From assembly GCA_964587655.1 (NCBI GenBank), contig CAZPMT010000044.1, forward strand, positions 1 to 35,817: a stretch of 35,817 nucleotides of DNA, in the 5' to 3' direction. Positions 32,425 through 35,817 of this stretch are shown piece by piece (position 1 is the first letter of the stretch; each line of letters begins with the position of its first letter). The DNA is from CAZPMT01 sp964587655 (GTDB lineage Bacteria; Hydrogenedentota; Hydrogenedentia; Hydrogenedentales; SLHB01). A program made the translations under genes and the position numbers. The notes beneath the pieces were generated by a model, which was given only the letters and a program-made list of their open reading frames with translations, was not told where the DNA came from and searched no databases.

Positions 32425-32978
32425 TATTCCGTCCGTTCCTGCTCAATGTGAATGAGTCCAACGCGTTCGTGATCGCGTGTGAAGAAACGGGCGAGGCCCT
32501 TCTGGTCGACGCCGGCGGCTTCGACACGCATATCGAGGACTTCCTCCATGAGAAGCGGCTGCGGCTAACGACGGTCTTCATCACGCACGACCATTATGAT
32601 CATACCGGCGGGCTGAGCTCGATCATCGAGCGCTACGACGTGCAGGTGCTCAGCGGACGCGGAGGGAGCGGCGTCAAGGGCAAGAAAGTAGAGCACGGCG
32701 ACGAGGTGCGGATAGGCAGCTTGGCGGGCAAGGTCCTCGCGACGCCGGGCCACACGGGCGACAGCGTGAGTCTGGTCTTTCCGGGGATGGTTTTCACGGG
32801 CGACGCGCTTTTTTCCGGATCGATTGGCGGCGTCGGTTCGCCGCAGGACGGCAAGCTGGAGGTGGACCACATCCGCCGAAACATTTTCACGCTGCCGGAC
32901 GAATACGAGATCCATCCCGGGCACGGACCGTCGAGCACCGTCGGCATCGAACGACGATACAATCCTTTCTTCGTCTGA
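32421..32978 (+). CDS. MBL-fold metallo-hydrolase (glyoxalase II-like)
   Basis: This 185-aa protein has the metallo-beta-lactamase zinc site THDHYDHTGG (H56, H58, D60, H61), then TPGHTGDSVSLVF, FTGDALFSG and a C-terminal IHPGHGPSS. Its size and order fit small glyoxalase II-like hydrolases that cleave thioesters such as S-lactoylglutathione analogs. It overlaps the pentapeptide-repeat gene by 4 nt. rsmA follows after 58 nt. The exact substrate is unknown. Confidence 0.88.
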   Translation: MIFRPFLLNVNESNAFVIACEETGEALLVDAGGFDTHIEDFLHEKRLRLTTVFITHDHYDHTGGLSSIIERYDVQVLSGRGGSGVKGKKVEHGDEVRIGSLAGKVLATPGHTGDSVSLVFPGMVFTGDALFSGSIGGVGSPQDGKLEVDHIRRNIFTLPDEYEIHPGHGPSSTVGIERRYNPFFV

Positions 32979-33036
32979 GTCGCGTGACTTCGGCCGGATG
33001 CAGTCTTAAGCTGGCGCACTTCAAGGAAGACCAGGC

Positions 33037-33885
33037 ATGAGCCTTAGAGACCTCTGCGAGAAGTACAATATCCGGTTCAAGAAAAGCCTCGGCCAGAACC
33101 TGCTCCTCGACGATAACATCAACCGGATTATGACGGAAGCGGCGGCGATCGCGCCGGAGGACGACGTAGTCGAAGTGGGCGCGGGTCTCGGCGCGCTGAC
33201 CCGGCACTTGTCCCAGAAGGCCGGACGCCTTCTGGCCGTCGAGATCGATCGCGAGTTCATGCCCTGCCTCGAAGACCAATTCCGCGACGCGCCCAACGTC
33301 CGCCTTTTCCGCGGCGACATCCTGAATCACAGCCTTCCGAAGCTTCTTGACGAGTTCCTGCCCGGCGGCAGTTCGTTCAAGATGGTGTCTAACCTTCCTT
33401 ATTACATCACGACGCCGATCCTGTTTCATTTTATCGAGTCGCCTCTCCGTTTTTCGCGCGTTGTCGTCATGGTCCAGCAGGAAGTGGCCCTGCGCCTCGT
33501 CGCGGCGCCGGGCGCGCGGGACTATGGCATCCTTACGCTGGCCGCGAGACTCCTCGCCGAGGTGGATATCGTTCACAGGGTCCCCCGGACCTGCTTCACG
33601 CCAAAACCCAATGTGGACAGTTGCGTCGTCCGTTTTCGGTGTCGCGAGAAGTCATTGTATCCGGATGTTGACGCGCGGTTTCTGACAGGCCTCGTCCGCG
33701 CGGCCTTCTCGCAGCGCCGCAAGACGATCCGGAATTCGTTAACGAAGTCGGGCGCGTTCGGCGCCTCGAAAGAGGCCGTCATCGAGGCGTTCGACGCAGC
33801 CGGCATCGACTCGAACCGGCGCCCGGAAACACTCGACCTCGATGATTTCGCGGCACTGGCGAAGGCCATCAGGTCGCGGATCTAG
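33037..33885 (+). CDS. rsmA: 16S rRNA dimethyladenosine transferase RsmA (KsgA)
   Basis: This 282-aa enzyme dimethylates A1518 and A1519 of 16S rRNA late in 30S assembly. It has KKSLGQNLLLDDNI (15-28; QNFL is more common), the AdoMet motif EVGAGLGALT (46-55), acidic VEIDREF, and the catalytic NLPYYI (119-124). PKPNVDS and QRRKTIRNSL near the C-terminus are standard. The length is normal. The ATG at 33037 lies 12 nt after an AAGGAAG site. A histidine kinase gene follows after 18 nt. Confidence 0.96.
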   Translation: MSLRDLCEKYNIRFKKSLGQNLLLDDNINRIMTEAAAIAPEDDVVEVGAGLGALTRHLSQKAGRLLAVEIDREFMPCLEDQFRDAPNVRLFRGDILNHSLPKLLDEFLPGGSSFKMVSNLPYYITTPILFHFIESPLRFSRVVVMVQQEVALRLVAAPGARDYGILTLAARLLAEVDIVHRVPRTCFTPKPNVDSCVVRFRCREKSLYPDVDARFLTGLVRAAFSQRRKTIRNSLTKSGAFGASKEAVIEAFDAAGIDSNRRPETLDLDDFAALAKAIRSRI

Positions 33886-33903
33886 CGGCGGAGGATATCA
33901 ACC

Positions 33904-35016
33904 ATGGCTGACCACCATCCGAAACGTCGAGGGCGCGGCAAGGCTCCGGAACAAGCGCCGGCCCATCCCGCCGAGGCGCTTTATGGACAGATCATCGACA
34001 GCCTTTCGAGCGGCGTGATCGCCTTCGATTGGGACGGCGTAGTCGTCATGGTGAACCGTGCGGCTCGCGAGCATCTCGGCGCCACCGAGGAACAACTGCG
34101 GAAAGGGATGCGGCTCGAGGACCTCCTTCTCGTGAAGCCGTTCGTTGATGCCCTGCACGGCGTGATGGATGCTCATCAACCGGTCTCCAGGCGGGAGATC
34201 GTCCTGCCGCGGGCCGACGGGTCGAAGCGCGAGATAGGCTTCTCCGCGTCGATGATCGAGGGGCCGCGCGCCTTCAACGGCGCCGTCTTCCTCTTCGTGG
34301 ACATGACCGAACGGCGGACGCTCGAGCGCGCCGCCGAGTTGAACCGCCAACTCGCACAGATTGGAGAGTTGACCACCGGCGTCGTGCACGAACTGCGCAA
34401 TCCGCTGCAGGTCATCAGCGGCATGGCGGAACTGCTTCAGCGAAAGGTCGGGCCTAGTGACCCATGCTCGCGCAATGTCCAAGCCATTGTCAACGAGACC
34501 AAGGGTCTCAAACGCCTAATCTCGCAATTCCTCGGATTCGCAAAGCCGTTCCAGCCGGAGACGGCCCCGTGCCGGGCGGAGACCATCGTCGAACGCACCC
34601 TTGCTCTGTGCGAGCCGCGCGCGGAAGCGAAGCGGGTCACGCTCGCAAAAGAGATCGCCGAAGCGCTGCCGGACATGAAGGCCGATGCCAGCATGCTGGT
34701 CCAGGTCATCGTGAACATCGTCAACAACGCAATCGACGCAGTTCCACAAGGCGGACAGGTGACCGTAACCGCGCGGCACGACGGCCCGGACATGGTGTTC
34801 GACGTGACGGACAACGGGTCCGGGATTGACATCAAACCCGGCGAGGACCTCTTCAGACCGTTCTTCTCAAGAAAGGAAGGCGGCACAGGCCTCGGCCTCG
34901 CGATCTGCCACCGCATCGTTACGGCCCACGCCGGCTCAATCACCTACGGCAACCGCAAAGAAGGCGGCGCAAGGTTCGACGTGCGCGTCCCGATTCAAAG
35001 AGGCGGCCTGCGATAG
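33904..35016 (+). CDS. PAS-domain sensor histidine kinase
   Basis: This 370-aa soluble kinase has a PAS domain (about residues 25-140), a HisKA helix with phospho-acceptor H162 in VVHELRNPLQV, and a HATPase domain with N-box N275 (NIVNNAIDAV), G1 DNGSGI (303-308) and G2 GGTGLGL (326-332). It has no membrane segment, so it senses an internal signal or a partner. The ATG at 33904 lies 18 nt after rsmA with a GGAGGA ribosome site. No response regulator is in the window, so its partner is elsewhere. It resembles the NtrB/PAS type of kinases. Confidence 0.92.
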   Translation: MADHHPKRRGRGKAPEQAPAHPAEALYGQIIDSLSSGVIAFDWDGVVVMVNRAAREHLGATEEQLRKGMRLEDLLLVKPFVDALHGVMDAHQPVSRREIVLPRADGSKREIGFSASMIEGPRAFNGAVFLFVDMTERRTLERAAELNRQLAQIGELTTGVVHELRNPLQVISGMAELLQRKVGPSDPCSRNVQAIVNETKGLKRLISQFLGFAKPFQPETAPCRAETIVERTLALCEPRAEAKRVTLAKEIAEALPDMKADASMLVQVIVNIVNNAIDAVPQGGQVTVTARHDGPDMVFDVTDNGSGIDIKPGEDLFRPFFSRKEGGTGLGLAICHRIVTAHAGSITYGNRKEGGARFDVRVPIQRGGLR

Positions 35017-35031
35017 CGGGTATTCGGGTTC

Positions 35032-35060
35032 TTGATCAAACCATGGCCAAACTGTAGCAT
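35032..35060 (+). promoter_or_regulatory. Promoter of the PIN toxin-antitoxin-like pair
   Basis: TTGATC (35032-35037) and TAGCAT (35055-35060) are exactly 17 nt apart, about 40 nt before the PIN start codon. This supports separate transcription from the kinase gene. Confidence 0.5.
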
Positions 35061-35099
35061 GAACGATAAGACTGTGTGGTTCCGAACAGGAATGCCGAC

Positions 35100-35552
35100 A
35101 TGAAGAGAGTACGCGTCTACGCCGATACATCCGTGATCGGCGGGTGTCTGGACGAGGAATTCGCGGAGTCGAGTCGAGCGCTGTTGGAGATGGTGAGGCA
35201 AGGCGAGGTGGCCCTGGTGATGTCCGACCTGCTGCTCGATGAGATTAGGCGTGCGCCATCAGAAGTCGTATCGATTCTGGATTCCCTCCCTCCGGCCAAT
35301 GTGGAGTTGACGACGGCTTCCTCAGAAGCGCTGAGGCTGCGAGACCGTTACCTGGCCGAGGGGATTGTTGGTTCTGGGTCGAAGGATGACGCTTTGCATG
35401 TGGCGCTCGCTACCCTGGCACGGGTGGATCTGATTGTGAGTTGGAATTTCAGGCACATCGTGCACTACGACAAGATTCGTAAGTACAACGCCGTAAACCT
35501 GCTCGAAGGCTACCCAAGCGTGGAAATCCGGACCCCGGAGGAGTTTGTTTGA
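35100..35552 (+). CDS. PIN-domain protein (VapC-like toxin)
   Basis: This 150-aa PIN-domain protein has the expected acidic residues: D9 in VYADTSVIGG, E48 in LLLDEIRRAP, D97 in SKDDALHVALA, and a SWNF block (N116) near the fourth position. PIN domains are RNases, and small ones are usually toxins of type II systems. The ATG at 35100 has AGGA 8 nt upstream; the open extension to 35076 lacks support. A small ORF starts 2 nt after the stop, in the order toxin then partner, opposite to most vapBC pairs. Confidence 0.82.
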   Translation: MKRVRVYADTSVIGGCLDEEFAESSRALLEMVRQGEVALVMSDLLLDEIRRAPSEVVSILDSLPPANVELTTASSEALRLRDRYLAEGIVGSGSKDDALHVALATLARVDLIVSWNFRHIVHYDKIRKYNAVNLLEGYPSVEIRTPEEFV

Positions 35553-35554
35553 CA

Positions 35555-35749
35555 ATGAGAAAAGTGAAAGCTTTCGATTGCGTCGAGTTGAAACGCTCGC
35601 TCCAAGACAGTCGTGCCCAGGAATTCGCAGGGATGGACGACCAGGCGATCCTGGACCGTATCCACCGTGACTTGCAGATCTCCGAGGATCCTGTTGCGGT
35701 GTGGTACCGCAAGGTGCAAGCTGCACAGAGAAACTCACGGCAGAGCTGA
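35555..35749 (+). CDS. Small partner protein of the PIN gene (putative antitoxin)
   Basis: This 64-aa protein begins MRKVKAFDCVELKRSLQDSR and is mostly charged and helical (DDQAILDRIHRDLQ, VWYRKVQAAQ). Small proteins with an FDCVE-type start are often encoded directly after PIN genes, so an antitoxin role is likely; this is inferred from gene order and pattern. A GGAGGAG site lies inside the PIN gene about 11 nt upstream. The in-frame TTG at 35549 is an alternative start. Confidence 0.65.
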   Translation: MRKVKAFDCVELKRSLQDSRAQEFAGMDDQAILDRIHRDLQISEDPVAVWYRKVQAAQRNSRQS

Positions 35750-35817
35750 TTGCGAGCCGCACGCCTCAGAGCCTGTGAACTTTTCAGTTTCTTGCGTTGA
35801 AACGTTCATAAAATGAC

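Noticed and set aside
1..35817. CRISPR array or prophage
   Set aside because: No regularly spaced direct repeats and no phage structural or integrase genes were seen.

Overview
The window is high-GC, gene-dense bacterial chromosome with no phage or plasmid genes and no CRISPR array. The gene content suggests a free-living planctomycete-like or Candidatus Hydrogenedentes-type bacterium. The pointers are a stand-alone URO-D-like protein, a secreted DUF1080 protein, a ThuA-like protein, a xylose-isomerase-like sugar epimerase, a secreted beta-helix protein, a rhamnose isomerase and a large spermidine-synthase-like membrane protein. This placement rests on gene families only; no 16S gene is present.

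Layout. 143-2626: a secreted phospholipase D-like protein and, convergent to it, a URO-D-family protein. 2627-3539: about 900 bp without genes, holding nested inverted-repeat elements that look like non-autonomous transposons. 3540-7244: three overlapping or abutting genes for a GT-C-type membrane glycosyltransferase and two membrane-anchored SGNH proteins. 7267-9657: a polytopic spermidine-synthase-like protein. 9763-12227: rhaA followed closely by a divergent PRPP synthetase. 12467-16746: thiC, a secreted clan-A glycosidase-like protein and a YhbY-type RNA-binding protein. 16824-22990 (minus strand): the conserved ffh-rpsP-khpA-rimM-trmD-rplS-rnhB translation cluster, followed by a TPR lipoprotein; an intrinsic terminator lies between rplS and rnhB. 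23219-25018: a DUF1080 protein, a short possibly truncated ORF and tRNA-Leu(CAG). 25051-30084: dapB, a nitrilase-family amidase, a beta-helix protein, a sugar isomerase-like protein and a ThuA-like protein. 30107-31039: a CorA-family transporter. 31190-33885: a HEAT/YbjN-like protein, a pentapeptide-repeat protein and an MBL hydrolase linked by 4-nt overlaps, then rsmA. 33904-35016: a PAS histidine kinase. 35100-35749: a PIN-domain toxin-like gene with a small putative antitoxin.

How the genes fit together. The ffh-to-rnhB block is core translation and secretion machinery. The accessory genes point to breakdown of complex polysaccharides (rhamnose, keto-sugars, secreted glycosidase and beta-helix proteins) and to building or acylating a surface glycan (GT-C protein plus two SGNH proteins). 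Several intergenic regions carry sigma70-like promoters, often with an extended TGn -10 element. The most informative non-genic signal is the 2.76-3.44 kb block: a 19-bp terminal inverted repeat flanked by an 11-bp target duplication, with its left end split by a second small element that made its own 5-bp duplication.
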